Shown one piece after another: positions 1 to 14,077 of a stretch of DNA of 64,000 bases. The position numbers were made by a program, and so were the translations under genes. This DNA is from Acridotheres tristis (Eukaryota > Chordata > Aves > Passeriformes > Sturnidae), in NCBI GenBank assembly GCA_037013685.1, contig CM072919.1:28323866-28387865 (forward strand), read 5' to 3'. Position 1 is the first letter of the stretch; each line of letters starts with the position of its first letter. The notes below the pieces were generated by a model, which was not told the DNA's origin, searched no databases, and was given only the letters and a program-made list of their open reading frames with translations.

Positions 1-3000
1 ACAAGGCAACTTTGTTCTTTAGCTAATGTCTTTAATTGGGCATACAATAGTTGTTAGGGTAGGATTAACTGTCAGCATATGAGCATTTATTTATTTACTC
101 GGTTTTTTTCCCAAACAGAGAGAATCTCAAGTCTTTGCTATGAGAAAATTCACATAAAGACTTGGCACTTGCTTTGAATTTATAAAGGCCTAAGAACACT
201 TAAAGGGAGATTACATTACAATGGTGTCTCTTTGTGACAGTCAAATTTGTGCAAGTTGTGTACTAGAGAAGACAGTAGGTTTGTATGATAACTGGACAAA
301 TAAGAACCTTCATTCAACTTCAAGTGCTTAGAAAAAAAGATAAGAAAGTGGAAAAAAGAAAATGAACTATAATAGTTAAATTTTGTGGAAAGGAAGAACA
401 ACCTTCTGAAGGCTGATCTTTTCTTAAAGGTATGCCTGAAATTAGCTGTTTCATTACTGAGAGTTGTCTATCAAAGCTTCTATACTCGTTTAAGTGCCAC
501 AAGGTAGGTCTGTAGCACAGAATTTCTATACCAGAAAGAGGAGATCAACGAGGCACACCAGTGAATGAGCTGTGATCAGCAAAGAGATATTAAAGTACCC
601 CATCCAGCTCTATTTTGCATATGTATGTGCATGCATATGGTACTAGCAACAGTGTTTGGTATGAAGAAATGATGAGGGACGAGGGAATTTCTGGTAAGAC
701 TGGTGAACAGGAAGCTTCATAATCATTAATTGACAGCGTACACAGAGATAAGAAAAGAGCTATAAGACGAGGACAGCTGTGCTGTGTTTTGAAGATTGAC
801 AGTGATAATTTAAGCATGTTCCCTTTGCAAAGCAGTTTGAGATTCCCAATCGACATATTTTTGCTGGAAGATGGCACTCCCTACAGTACAGGTATGGGTG
901 AATGCTCCTGATTTTGCTCCAGCATGGGGTCAATGATTTCACCTTAAAGTCCTCAAAAAGCATTCATACATACTTTGAAAACTTGTTCATATTAACTTGT
1001 TCATTAATATTCCCTAGACCAGAAGACATGATGTTAGTCCTGGAATATGGATGGTAAAAGGGCAGAAGTCCTGGAATGGAAAAACTGTCAAGGAAAAGCT
1101 GTAGCTCTTTCAGTAAACGCCTTATTTGGCTTTGATTTTCAGAGAGAAAGTGGCATGGATTTGAGGGGCAAGCTTCAGAAACCCTTAGCAGTAGGCTAGA
1201 AATCCTACTAAATTCTTCAGAAACAAAACTAATTTATTTCAAGAATGAGATAATTGAACATATCAATGAACCAAGGCTGATAAGACTCTTCAGTGCATCT
1301 GTTGGCTAATTTCAGGTTATGCTCCAGAGCCAAAGATTAGACTTATGGAAAGTCTGGAAACCACAAAAGGAATGATTTCTATCAGAATGCCATAGACATA
1401 CATAACTTGGTCTGACAACCATGGGCAAAATTTCTGACTTTTCTTGGATGTGCTTCTTGGTGTATTCCATGTGTATCCTGTCCTAAAAGTGAACATTCAA
1501 CAATTCCATGAAATTGGAATTTCCCTTTAAAATTCCTTGACTAAAATAAAGACTATTTCAACAGCATGAAAATACATTTAATAATGGCATTAAAATTGCT
1601 TGGGACTGACAAAAAAAATATTTAAGCTTTCAGATGTAGGTTGGCATTTTTTAAATTAAAAAAAAAAAAGTGAAGTTATTAGTCTAAAGGTAGTTTTGGA
1701 TATATTACCTGTATTTTAATTGTTGTTCACTTTGCATCAAGTGTGATATGCTCTTTTCTGATGAAACTTGGAAGTTTTCTCTTGAAAAATGATATGTTTT
1801 ATAGGAAGCAGGAACTAAGTAATTTTATCTATGGCAGAGTAATAAAAACCATTCTTATCATGTATTCATTGAAGATACAAGGACAAATAGTAACCTTGGT
1901 ATGTCTATTATAGCACTTATTAAAAAAAAGAAAAAAGAAGAATAAAGGAAGGAAAGGAATTAATACTTGAATTATCTCTAATGTCTTCATATGAGGCAGA
2001 AAACTTATAAACATTTGTGGATAAAGGTTTAGGAGTAGGATGCTGTTGATGTCTTTGAAAGTATTTTAAAAACAAATATGAGACTAAATAGCAGTTTGCT
2101 CAATTTCTAGAACCTTCTTGCTCCTTTTTCGTAATAAAGAGATATATATTTTATTTTTATGTTTGAGCAAAAAATTCATGTTGCTTTGCTAATTTGATAA
2201 TGATTAATAAATTAACAACTAATAACACTGATTCTAAACAAATAATGAATATAAAAGACTTATTCTCATATATGCAGTATTGACTATATCAAATGTAATA
2301 TATAAAGCCTTTGTGTGTCAGAAAAAATTACATAAGTTAAAATCCTGTTCATTGTAATCAGATAAGAAACCTATTGAAACTGATGAAACTATTTCCAAGA
2401 AGAAATGCAAAAAAGGATTTGGCCCAGGCACATAATTTAAAAATTATCTGAATCCTGCCCATGCAAGTGCAAAAAACTAATAGGTACACTCAAATATAGA
2501 CATCCTGTCTACACTTCACACCTCTTCCATACAATATTGAAATTTTTATTTACTATTAATTTTTTGGGGGGGGGGCGGTAGGCAGGGTGAGAAAGAATTT
2601 AAGAAATATTTCCGCATTGATGTAGGGAACCTGACCATCCTCTCAGTGGAGGGAAGCAGTAAGGTTCCCATGGTCCCTTGTACCCATCCCTCCTGGGATT
2701 TCCCAATTGCTAAAAGTCTTTGGACTACAGTTTTGGATTTGTTTCCTTCAGCCTCGACTTCTAGTTGATAATACTTTTAGAACTGATGTGCAGTATTTAG
2801 AGCCTGGCACAGAGCCACAGTTATCATAAATACTCTCTAGAGCAGAGAGCAGTTCCAGGGTCTGAGCTATCTTCATGTTTGCACAATTTCCTAAATATGC
2901 ACAAGATGGAAAAAGGAAAATAAACGAATTATTTGGGAATAAGCTTGGTAATCAAAGACTGAAAAGTTTTATTAAAATGATAACAAAGTTCTTGTCATCA

Positions 3001-6000
3001 GTTAAAGCCCTTTCATCTTTATGTAAATACTAGCCAGAGAAATTATGCTGTTTGTAGTCCTTTCTGAAATGCATGGAGGATATAATGCTGAGCCTTCAGC
3101 CCTGAGGGTTGCTCTGTGCGGGGTGACACACCTGCATAGATAGGAGCCATCCACTCCTACCTGTGGGGGGTCTCAACATCTGATTTCAGCACATGTTCTT
3201 TGTGTCAAACTACAGTTTGGCAACAGAAAAATAAAAAATCACCTACTCCCAAAATTTTGTCTTGATTTTCCCTTCACCTGGAGACAATGAACACAAACAA
3301 ATATACTTCTCAAAAGAAAAGCAGAACTATTTTATCATCAAGACACTAATTAAGACATCTTCTTCTGTTCATAGTCTATTTTCCTGGGCTGAATAAGGCC
3401 ATTACATTAAATTTAATGTATTTTACGTTTTTATGGGAAAAAAATCATAAGATGCTGTTTATTTGCTGCATTTTCTATGCATAAATGCTTGAAAAGATAA
3501 GAAGTAATGGGCCAGTTTTTCACTCTAATTATGAAATTCACAGACAACACTGAGTTTTTGGTTTCTGAAGGAAATTTTATCAGGTCACCATAATGCTAAA
3601 CAGTATTACATTTTAGTTGATAATTTCTGAAAAGTGTTTACTTTTGGGGAAAAAAAAACCCAAAACAACAGAAAATCAAACTACCATGCTGAAAGGAAAA
3701 AGCCTGGCAACAGTTCTGCCAAAAAAAAATATATCTTTTTATCCACCCCCTCATCTAGATTCTTAGACATATCACTGCTTAAAATGCAGTCACCTGACAA
3801 AACCAGTTCTAATTATTACCCCCTTGGGCTAACATTTTTCAGAGTGACTGGCTAAAGTGCACTCCAGCTCATAATTTTTATCTCTGACAGTGGAAGACAT
3901 AACCTAGTTTCCTCTAATGCAAAAGTCTCTAATCTAGAGGGCAAGACCCTTTTCTGTATAACATTGAAGGGAGAAAATGCAATTTGAGCACAGGGAAATT
4001 GCCCACATAGTTTGATAGTTCTACTGTTCTCATTTTTTTCTCCAGGATTAAATGTCTTGTTTTATTTTATGCTAAATTATGACCTGGCTCAGACTTGTAT
4101 ATATCCTTCATCATATATTGAGAATTTTGTACTGTAAAAACAAAGGGACCTAGAAATGTGGTCTAATTTTCTTATTCATATTTTAGTCATTAAAATTGCC
4201 AGATTTCCTCATGGGGCTAAGGATAGGTTTTTCTTAATAGATAGTCCTTGCTTCAGCAAGTGGTACTTGCAAACAATCAGCTTCATTCACTTCTGGGTTA
4301 ATCCAGTTGTGTATCAGCGCAATGTGATTGATTTCATATTGGTGTAATGCAGTACTGAATCAGGCTCCAAGGTTTGAAAACAGAGCACTACATTAAAATC
4401 TACATTTGTATCCTGACACTGGGTAGCAGACTTTCAGATGGGCTTCATCCCAATGTTGTTTCCTTGCAGCACATTTTTCAGCACAAAAATAAAATAATAA
4501 TTTAAAAAATCCACAATTTTGTGCTCATGAACACCACAGGGAACAAAAATTAGAAAGTCTCTTGGATAGCAAACTCCCTGAATTATACATGTACCTACCT
4601 AAATTATACATGCAATTGAGTAGTTAGATGCTTAACTACTAATATTTGCAATACAGGGTACCTGTCAAAATCTGGGCCTCGATGTGCAAGCTCAACTGTT
4701 AACAGCCTCTCAGCTGAGATGAGCAGATATATTGGTGTTCACAGAGGGGGCTGCCTCACTCCAATTAGCACCACACAAGTGGTTCAGCCTTCCCTCCCCC
4801 CGACATCAGGGACACTACTGCATCTGTCCCCAGCTGAGCCTGACCAGGATTCCTGGCAATATTAGGCAAAATGAATTAACCTTTTTCTCCTTTTTTTTGG
4901 TTCAGTTCACATAGGCAGTGGCTGAATAATAAATAGCCCTCAATCTTATAAAGCCAAAAATGCTGGAGAGTTTCAAAGAAGTGAGTCAGGAATGCTGGCA
5001 GAGTTGCTTTTTTGCTATGTTTTCATTAACAATTTTTTTTCTCCCAGCCTAAGAACCACCTTTCCCTTTCTAGCTTGACAGCTGCTGCTTAACACAACTT
5101 TTTTTCCCCCAGCTGGCAGGGCAGCAGGGTGAGCATGTTTGTGGTTAGCATGCATTGCTTTTGTGAGCAGTGGTGGCATCAGTTCCCTCCTGAAAATACA
5201 TGTCACCCTCACAACTTGTACATCTTCCAACACTTTGAGGATTACGTAGAAATACCAGTGGTAAAAGTACTGTCCGAATAAATGACAAACAAAGCTATCT
5301 TCTGTTAAAAGCCCAATTGCTGCAATGATTATGTTAGTCCACGTTCTTTAAGCTGGATTCAATTAAAAAAAAAAAAAGAAAGCTCGACAGTTTTCAGTGA
5401 ATTACAGTACTTTGTACTGGTGACTCAGTGCTGGATGAATGGTCTCCTTTGCCTTTTTTAAGGACAGAGAATGAATGCATGTGAGCAGGGCAAATAATGG
5501 CCTCAGGCCATAATAACCAGAAAGCCTAAATCTATGAAAATCTCTTGGGTTCAGATTCTGGGCAGAGAGAATTTTTTTGTTTTGCATACATTCTTTTCTG
5601 TGTATGCACATCTGTTTGCAGGATCTCATCCTACACTTGCATAGAAGATCACAGTATTTTTTAGCATCCATGCTTTGGGCTGAAATTGTGACAGGAGCAA
5701 TGGCTCTGAAGGGTGACTTTGGTTGCCTGGCTATGGTTTCATAAGACATGGTATATAATACTAGCTACTGCATGAGACCATAAAATGTAAGATGTTTGAT
5801 GGGTAGGTTCTTAGATGAGGTTACCCTTTGCAATTAGAAGAGGCAGCTGAGATGTTGAGTACTAAAGCCTGTGTTTAGCTGAGCAGTGCAATCACAGTAA
5901 AATGGCATCTCCCCAGATATTATACACTATTGGAAAGTTTCCTTGTAGTTGTGTGGTTAGTGAGACAAACAGGGAGAAATAAAGCAAACTCTTTATTTTC

Positions 6001-6189
6001 TACCATCAAGTATTGTAGCATTAGCAATTAATATTTAAATTACCTTGTTTTCTACATTTTTTCCTGTATATGAGAGCTTGAGGTCATAAAACATCAGAAG
6101 AATTCTAAGGGATTTCCAAGAAAACTTCTATTCTAAAACAAGCCCATCAGTAATCAACATATCTTATACTACTGCAGTCAGACATATCA
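1..6189. other. AT-rich unique sequence, no gene seen
   Basis: No coding region, RNA gene or recognisable transposon was found here. The ORFs are short, lack family resemblance and overlap one another on both strands. The visible structure is a G10 run at 2566-2575, A- and T-rich homopolymers, an 18-bp perfect palindrome at 3403-3420, and a splice-site-like pair around 5113-5128 (see findings). The block is best read as intergenic or intronic DNA. Confidence 0.6.
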
Positions 6190-6760
6190 GTGATCTTTAC
6201 TCCTGGCCATGGTGGACCCCTGCAAAGGTCACAGAGTTTTCGATGTCACCCCGAACCATCAGTCCTCAGGCATCCTGGTCAGACAACTGTTTGTCAGCCT
6301 GCCCAGGGGCAGGAGAAGCCCAATTCCTCTCAGATACCGTAGGAGACACATGATTAATAGTTTTTAGTCAGTCCTGGTGAGTGGGATTATAGTCACTGAG
6401 AAAGGCTTAACACCCATTCACCAAAACATCTGTCCACCGGTAGCTAAGTTCATAATGGCCTATCCTTCGATATAGATTAACTGATGTCTCGTCCTTCAGC
6501 GATGCACAACATAAATACTGAAATATCCTTCATAACACTGGTGCTTAAATTCAGACTGACAAATGAGCTGTAACCACTACCAGAGGGAATAATCATACAG
6601 CAGCTCTTATGAAGCTGATGAATTGGCAAGGCAAGAACTTCCTATGGGCAGATCACTCAAATAACCTCTGCTGAAACCCAAGCTCAGAGCAGCAAAGGGC
6701 TGAAACATGCCCAAATTCCCAGGGAGAGCCACCCCAGAGGCCCGAAGATAATGCAAATTT
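6190..6760. repeat. Possible old unclassified interspersed element
   Basis: This roughly 570-bp block is visibly richer in G+C than the sequence on either side. It holds about eight CpG dinucleotides, for example near 6240, 6252, 6338, 6438, 6467, 6490, 6499 and 6743, while flanking DNA is almost CpG-free. That is typical of an inserted LTR or other element that has not fully decayed. I could not find clean TG...CA ends, a target duplication, a polypurine tract or a coding frame, so neither class nor boundaries are established. A conserved regulatory block is an alternative. Confidence 0.25.
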
Positions 6761-9700
6761 TATAATGCTGAACACAGTATGGAACACATCAAGGAATGCA
6801 TGTAAACAGCAGGAGATCCATAATCAGCAAATGTTGCTTGAAGGTACTTCTGGTGTTGCTTGGAAAGGACAGTGAACAGCATTTGAACCTTCTTGAGGTG
6901 AATGTTACTCCTTTGCAAGGAATGCCTACAAGCACGACCTTGAGTTATTCTCACCTTCTGACTCCCACAGTTTGGGCACTGTCACACACACATTCCCATG
7001 GACAGACTTTTGTCATTCACCAGTCCCATGTAACCCGTGTTGTTGGTCTTTCTGAAGACCTGCTATTTGAAGCCCGGTGCTTTTCTGACCTGATGCTGTC
7101 TCCCTCACAGAGGAGGACAGTTGAACAGTCCAGACTCTAGCTTCATGTAAATTTTTTTTTAGAACAGAACAATCTTGGCACATATACAGTATTTTATGAG
7201 AAAGAAGCTCATTTATCAGGACAACAAAAAAACCACCAAAAAACAAACTTGTAGACAAGAAAGGAAGAAGCTTTTATAATCATTTGGACTGCATCTAGTT
7301 GGCTAGAGTAGCTGGGATGATGAAGTGTTTTTGAAACAAGCCTTAATGGTATGTTGTTTAATGATTGCTGAGGAGAGAAGTGGGGAAATGTGAATCAGCT
7401 GGTCAGTGGGAAATCTGCAGTTCACCAAAGCTAGGATTTCATCACAAGTCTGTTCCTGACAGCAGTGTTGATGAACCTCTTAAAAATATGCAGTATTATG
7501 TCATTGTTTAGTTGGGAAGAGAGTAAGTCTGTGCCTTGGGAGTAATTCACCATATCACCTAAACAACGAAATCATCTAAGTTTTTCATGTGTATGCAAGC
7601 AGCAGACCCAGATACTTGAAAAAGAAAAACAATCTTAATATATTTGAACACTTACTGGAAGATACAAAGTCCCTGTATTTTCCTAGGGAATTCTTCATTT
7701 TAGCTGCACTGTTTCTGAATCGTAGCTATGGTTTAGTAATTTTCAGCATGCTACATAACTAATTTCACTGTTACAGATTTTCCTGTTCAAGAGTAGAAAA
7801 CTGTAAGGAGGGGAGACAGGAAAGCAGTAACAGTTTATAGGCACAGTAGAGTAAAAGTAGAGTTACTGATTTGATTGCCCTTCTTTTAACAGTTTACCTA
7901 CTTTCCTTAAATATAAATTACATGCATGAAGAAAATAATCCCATGTATCTTTCAGTTAGGTATTTTCTGTCCATATGCTCATGAAGAAACTGGAAAGGTT
8001 CAGGAAGACAGGGCACAAACATGTGCATTAAGTCTGGCTTCTTCCAAAAGTAAGCAGAAGTGAAACAAAGAGAAGACACATGCCTAGTTAAGAAGAATAT
8101 GAAACAAACTTTTGCTGACCTTCATAATCCTTATTTAGGAGTGCAATGTAAATAACATCACACTTTTTCCTGTGCACACAGGCTGCATGAAATACTTGAG
8201 TGGCTTCCTCAAACAATCTTGTGGACTGCAATTTTTTTGAGCAATCCAAACATCCACATTAAACAAACCCAAACAGGATTCAGAAAATGCAGAGTTCCAA
8301 CATTTTTCCCCAGGATCAGAGGACCACTGAGCATTCTTTTTCAATTTAAACAAAGTAAATAGCATACCCTCCATGAGTATACCCTCCACTAATGGGCACC
8401 CCCACTGGGGACATTGTTCAAGCACCACCACGGACACGTCCCAAGTGCAGCCGGATATGTAAACAAGGACATAATCCGCCTGAAAGAATACTCACTGTTT
8501 GGCAGAGCTCACTGTGTTGTTAATGTATTGTGCCAAAGCAATTACAAAGCCGTCATTTTAAAGTTTATTTGCAAGATTTTATTAATCAAGAAATTTTCCA
8601 GAAATCATTTCTGAAGGAAGGACCTTCCAGAAAGTCACCATTTTTAGGGGAAGAAGGTTTCCAGATGACATTTTTTGTATCTGTAGCCTGTCCCTCAGAC
8701 TAAATCACATTTTAGTCTGAGTTCATTTGAGACAGAAAACACATTGCTGTAGAACAATGTAAGGGAGCCTTCTAGATTTTTATTCTGAAGTCTCTGCATT
8801 TCTTGCAAGACCAATAAGCTTTAGGTTACAGTTTTTCATCATGGAGATAGTCAAGGTGCTGTACCTTGGGTTATTAGCAATGAATTTAAAACATTAGCAG
8901 TTATAAATTAAATATAATCATCCTGTTAATCTTGTTAATGTACAAACCAATGTTTTTGAGTTTGGTACTCCAAGGAAAGCAAGTAGCTTGGCAATTTTTT
9001 CAGTTGTATTGGTTGATAATCTGGATTTTTAAAGTTTTTCTAGTGTTTTTGGGACAGTCAGAAAAATGGCTGATAACATGGCAAGAAGAGATGACATTTT
9101 GAAAATCAAATTTCTGTGAGCTTTTAGTCTGATAGAATCTATGGTCTGAGGTAAAATTGTACCCAGAAATACTAGCAAGATTTGTTATGGATATGACTAA
9201 TCAAAAACAAATACTAAGCTTTTTTCTTTTTTTATAAAAAAAAATCTTAGAAATTAAGGAGAAAAGTTTTCTAAATGTATTACATAAGAAAGATGAGTGC
9301 AACAGGGAAAATTTTATCATTGCATACCTTCATTATAATCAATATTTTACAACACACTGAAAAAGTAGTATTTTTCAACAGTAAGTTAGTGTTAGAATTG
9401 TTTTTTGTCTGTCAGTTTTTTTAAAAAAAATTATTTCTGTTAAAATTACACCTTATGTTCAGTATGTTTTGGTGGACCAAAAAAGAAATATGTGTATATC
9501 TTTAATGTGTGCTGTGTTCAGCTCCACTTAAACATCATTGTTAGCCCTCCATTTGTGGTAAAATTCTAGGCATTTGCAATGCTGCTAAACTGGACACTGC
9601 TGCAAACATTTCTAGATACAGGATTTCTGGATATTCCAGACAAATGATGAAGATGCATACACAGAACAGATGTGTATGAACAGATAAAAACTCAATGTGC

Positions 9701-10684
9701 TCCTGAAGCATGTAGACCATTGGCCATGATGAACTTACCACATAGGCTTGGTTCAGATGAGCATGCTTGGCAGGTCCCATGCTCTGCATTGCTATGTGTG
9801 TGCACTCCAGCAACACTTCAATTTATCACTCTGATACTTGTTGAGCACAACAGGTTTGTGTTTAAGCTGTTTTTCCAGGAAACTGTAACTGGAAACCCTT
9901 ATCTGCCATATAAACGTAATCAGAAGTATGAATTGATTAAAAAAAAAAGTGTATTTTGGTCTAGCTTGACTCTGATTCCTTTGCTGGAATTCATTTGCTG
10001 AATTCCTTTGCAGTTGAGGTCCTGCTAATACTGCTGCATATTTATCATTCCACTGTTTCTACAGATCTGTGCTGTGGAAAACATTTCTGTACAAGGTGTC
10101 ATTTACCTTAAAAGCTTCTGACACCTCAAACACTGCAGTTACTGACTATGCTGTTATTTTCAAAGGAAAGTTCAAAATTCACAACAGCCCATGCTTTCAG
10201 ACCTGATGAAGTAGGGCTTTCAACCTTACACTCTGTGGTCAGACAAAGTGAAACTCGAGCAAAGCCTTTAATTTCTTTTTCTTTGTGATGAGGTACATCC
10301 TGTAGTTGGGAATAGTGAGCCTCTAGTATTGAGATTGACTTAATTTACACAACTGTCAAACCCGGGATTTGACTGGCTGCCAGCTGACTTTTTTTCTGGA
10401 TGAAACCCAAAGGGCCAGGTAAAAGAATTCTCTTTTGTCCAGAGTGCTTTCTTCATTTTTGAGACCTATGGATGGAAAAATACTGTTATCACTGACCACA
10501 AAATATAGACGTTCTTCCGTCACAGCCATTTTCATTCTGTTGTGGCTATGAGAGGTTTTTCATAGAATATTGTCACAGATGTCCTTTATGTCATATTCAA
10601 CTCAAGGAGAAAGCACTGGTTTTAATATCAAATACAGACATCTCTCATTTCAGATATCATTGGCTTTGATTCCCCAGTATAATG

Positions 10685-10779
10685 ATAATAGTAATAGTAA
10701 TAGTAATAGCAATAGTAATAGTAATATAGTAATAGCAATAGTAATAGCAATAGTAATAGTAATAGTAATAATAATAGAT
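10685..10779. repeat. (TAATAG)n/(TAG)n microsatellite
   Basis: Tandem units of TAATAG with TAGCAA variants run for about 95 bp. The Asn/Ser-then-Ile/Val repetitive ORF across it is only a translation of the repeat. Confidence 0.9.
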
Positions 10780-11154
10780 ATTATAATTTTAAATCAAAGA
10801 CGTTATTATTTTTCACATCCCTGACAGTTTTTGTTCTATTTATTTGATGATCATGAAACCACCTTCATTATATCACGATTTCCTAACACAATTTTATATT
10901 AATTGTTTTGATGCTGAAAAATACTTCCATTTTGGTCAAAAAATTGAAAACAATGGCTAAGCTGACAGTGATGTGTCATTTTAGATCAATGCCTTCAGAG
11001 AAGCTGAGCCATAAGTGAAGTACAGCACTGAACCTACTGCAGCTACCTGCAAGCAGAAGCCAGGATCTCTGAATCCGTGCATCAGTCCAACTGACCGACT
11101 CTATTCTGGAGTTGGTAAGCATGATGCCACAAAATTACATAGGGAAGAAAGCAA

Positions 11155-11217
11155 ACCCCCCCCCCCCAAAAAAAACAACCCAAAAAAACCCCCAACCAAC
11201 CAACCAACCAAAAAAAA
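11155..11217. repeat. C/A-rich simple sequence with (AACC)n
   Basis: A C12 run is followed by A-rich stretches and then AACC tetranucleotide repeats. It is a low-complexity slippage-prone tract and has no coding meaning. Confidence 0.85.
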
Positions 11218-11570
11218 CTTATCACTTCAAAACCAAAAGCAAACACCAAAAAAGAAAATGTGTGTTTAAGAGGTTTATGTTCTCATACCTTCTACCTGGA
11301 AAAGCCAAAACTTAGTAAAGAGAGGGAAATTAAAAATGTGCCTCTTTTTCCCCTGAGAACATAACTGGTGAACTGTGAATTTATAATTTTTATCATGAGG
11401 TACTATAGAAACTAGAGAAAAATACATATTTTCTAGAGCTTCTTCACCAATGTCAGTTGTTGATGCATTTGATGAGGATTGGGGTCTGTCTCACTTGGAT
11501 CTCTGAAGCAGACTACTTGCAGATGCTACATATAAGAAGACTTCTTTAATTGAAGGTGTACATGTTCTTT

Positions 11571-11598
11571 CCCCCCTCCCCATCGCCCCCCCCCCCCC
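11571..11598. repeat. Poly-C tract (C6, C4, C13 runs)
   Basis: Cytosine runs of about 6, 4 and 13 are separated by 1-4 bases. The minus strand therefore carries enough G-runs for a G-quadruplex, and the plus strand could form an i-motif. Confidence 0.8.
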
Positions 11599-13708
11599 AC
11601 TCCAAAACTGCATGAAGGAAACAAGGATTTAAACCTTTCTGTTTTCTGTAAAAGCAGTGGAAGGGTCACACATAACCATTAAAAGCATACCAAGTTTCTG
11701 AAAAAAAGGATGATTTTTATTCCTTTATGTTGGTACCCAAGAAAAGAAATAGTTAAATAATTTTGCCTTCTGTTTATACAATATATAATCTCTTAATTAT
11801 CATACATAGCTTTCATGTATACTATTAGTTGAGGATATAGTGTATCCAGCTGGTTGCTTATATAATCTTGAGGTTTAAATTTATATAGTAGGAGTTTTAG
11901 TATATTTATGATGCATAGTACGAATGTATTTAAAAAGTAACTTGTGCAATATATTATACAGTTTTGCTTAACAAATAACACAGAAACTTAAGAAGGGAAC
12001 CGGATTTTCTGTTTGGAACTTCAAGAATAAGTGAAAACACGAGACATTGCCAAGATACCTGATTTCCTGTAGAGATGATTTACATTGTGAAACATTTTAA
12101 AGTAGTCAACAATTAGTACAGCTGGGCTGGGACTTTGATGCTGCCTTAATTTTGGGTGGAATGTGCAGTTGAAGAACTGGGCACATAGCTCAATGTCTTT
12201 CCTGGAGCTTTTACAATATAAGGAATGGGAATAAAAATTAGATTGTTTTATGTGGTGTTTTAGCCCTCCTAAAGCCTCCATCCCATGCCTTTCCTGTGCT
12301 ATCTCAACACATCAAAAGCTAGGACTTTTTCTGATTAATTTCATAAAGAATTAAACGTAGTTCAAAGATCATCCTGCCTTGTTATAAAAACCCAGTGAAT
12401 AAAAGCAAACCCTCCATCTGACATATAAAGATCTTTGGAATCACACATATGCTTCATTCTTTCTCTGAACAGTTTAGAGATCTATTTTATTTTAAGGCCT
12501 ACTTGGAAATTATTTGATCTAAAGATTCATTATTGGTTCCAGTTTGGGTGGGCACAATCCTATTTAGATAAATATATCATGTTCAAAAGAACCATCAAAT
12601 GAAAAACGGCCTTACCTTGGTAAAATGATAATGATTCTTTGAGTTCAGAAAATAGAAGGTCACATGTTACCCCAATAGCTTTTTTAAACCACTTTAAATT
12701 TTTTTAAATTCAGAAGTAAACAATTTAGTCTCTCAATTAGTAAGCATGTAAAGTACTGAAACAGAAGGTCCGAAAGTAACAAGGAAAGTAAACTGTGTTG
12801 TCAAATTCTCACCAGAGAAATTTACTGGTAGTCTTTTATTGCTTCTGAATAAATCTTGCTGACCAATTCTTCTGAAATATAAATAAACAAACAAATGAAC
12901 AAGGAGAGCTTCCATCATACCAGCCTCATGCTGAGTTATAGCTCAACTCTGTCAGAAGGTGTAGCTGGCCCCAAACCCCATTTAATTGCACAAGAATATA
13001 TTTGCCAGTATGTTAAATAAAAAAAAAAATACATCCTCTTACTCTGTGGACATGCATTTCTAGAGCTAGAATTTTCTAGAGCTTTCATTTTCAAGACTTT
13101 TTTCATGTCCAGTGGGATCTATTGGTTGTGTGTTTTTCCTTCTCCCTTCCTCCCCTCCACCAAGGGCTCATAGGGACTACTACTTACACAAGACTTTTAC
13201 TGCTTTAAAAGAACTAAATTGTTTAGGAAATTATATGATTCCAACTTCATCTCAAAGACCATATCAAGTTATGTTTGGATAAAAGTTCATAGCTTAAAAT
13301 ACATGATTAAGAAAAGCTACATTAGTGTCCAAAAATTTTAGAAAACAGCCTTTGTGTCTCTGTGACCCACTTCTTTCTTATTTAGTCACACAAATTTTGG
13401 CATTCTCCCTAGGCAAAATATATTTTCTAATACTGAAAAGGAGAGAAGGACAGAAAGGGATGAAGGTTTAGTACTTTTCTAATTTTTTGTGAGATGTTTT
13501 CCATTATTGATATAGGGATATTTAAATACCAAGAACAGCATGGCAGAAAGATAAAATGAAGATAAAACAGTAGGGATTGAAAAATAATACTTAAAAAACA
13601 TATGAACTGTCACTGAAACAGAATACTTGTGAGAGAATGATGCAACACCTTGTGATGAAGGCTGGCTGTTCATTTGATAGAGAGATGGTGATCAAGACAC
13701 CCAAGACC

Positions 13709-13853
13709 GACCTTCCTTCCTTCCTTCCTTCCTTCCTTCCTGCCTTCCTGCCTTCCTGCCTTCCTGCCTTCCTGCCTTCCTGCCTTCCTGCCTCCCTCCC
13801 TTCCTTCCTGGAATCTTCCTTCCTGGAATCCTTCCTCCCTTCCTCCCTCCCTT
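13709..13853. repeat. Polypyrimidine (CCTT)n/(CCTTCCTG)n array
   Basis: A TTCC tetramer block passes into an octamer CCTTCCTG block of about seven copies, then into degenerate CCTCCCTTCC units. All bases in the first part are pyrimidines on the plus strand, so H-DNA or triplex folding is possible. The Leu-Pro-Ser-Phe repetitive ORF here is the repeat read as protein. Confidence 0.92.
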
Positions 13854-14054
13854 TATATGTCCTGTTAAACTAAAATTTTTACTTGGTTATATATTGATTC
13901 TATCTGGGTATCTAAATGTGCAGGGAACCAAAAAATTTGTAGCAAGTTGCTACTGTCCTCACAGTACCTCGCTACTGTCTTTCACAGTTGCTTATTGTTG
14001 AATTTGTAATTTGTTAATTTCTGTAAATGAGTTCATAAGCACTAGCTTTTTTAA

Positions 14055-14077
14055 TTTTTTTTTTTTTTTTTTTTTTT
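14055..14077. repeat. T23 homopolymer
   Basis: An uninterrupted run of 23 T. No adjacent retroposon body was recognised on either strand. Confidence 0.9.

Noticed and set aside
4021..4150. Strong acceptor-like T/C tract ending CTCCAG at 4045
   Set aside because: No acceptable donor follows within a plausible exon length in an open frame.
5402..5749. 115-codon minus ORF with several Cys
   Set aside because: Composition and residue order look random, there is no recognisable domain, and there is no splice or promoter context.
13637..13873. Leu-Pro-Ser-Phe repetitive ORF resembling a low-complexity protein
   Set aside because: It is the translation of the CCTTCCTG array.
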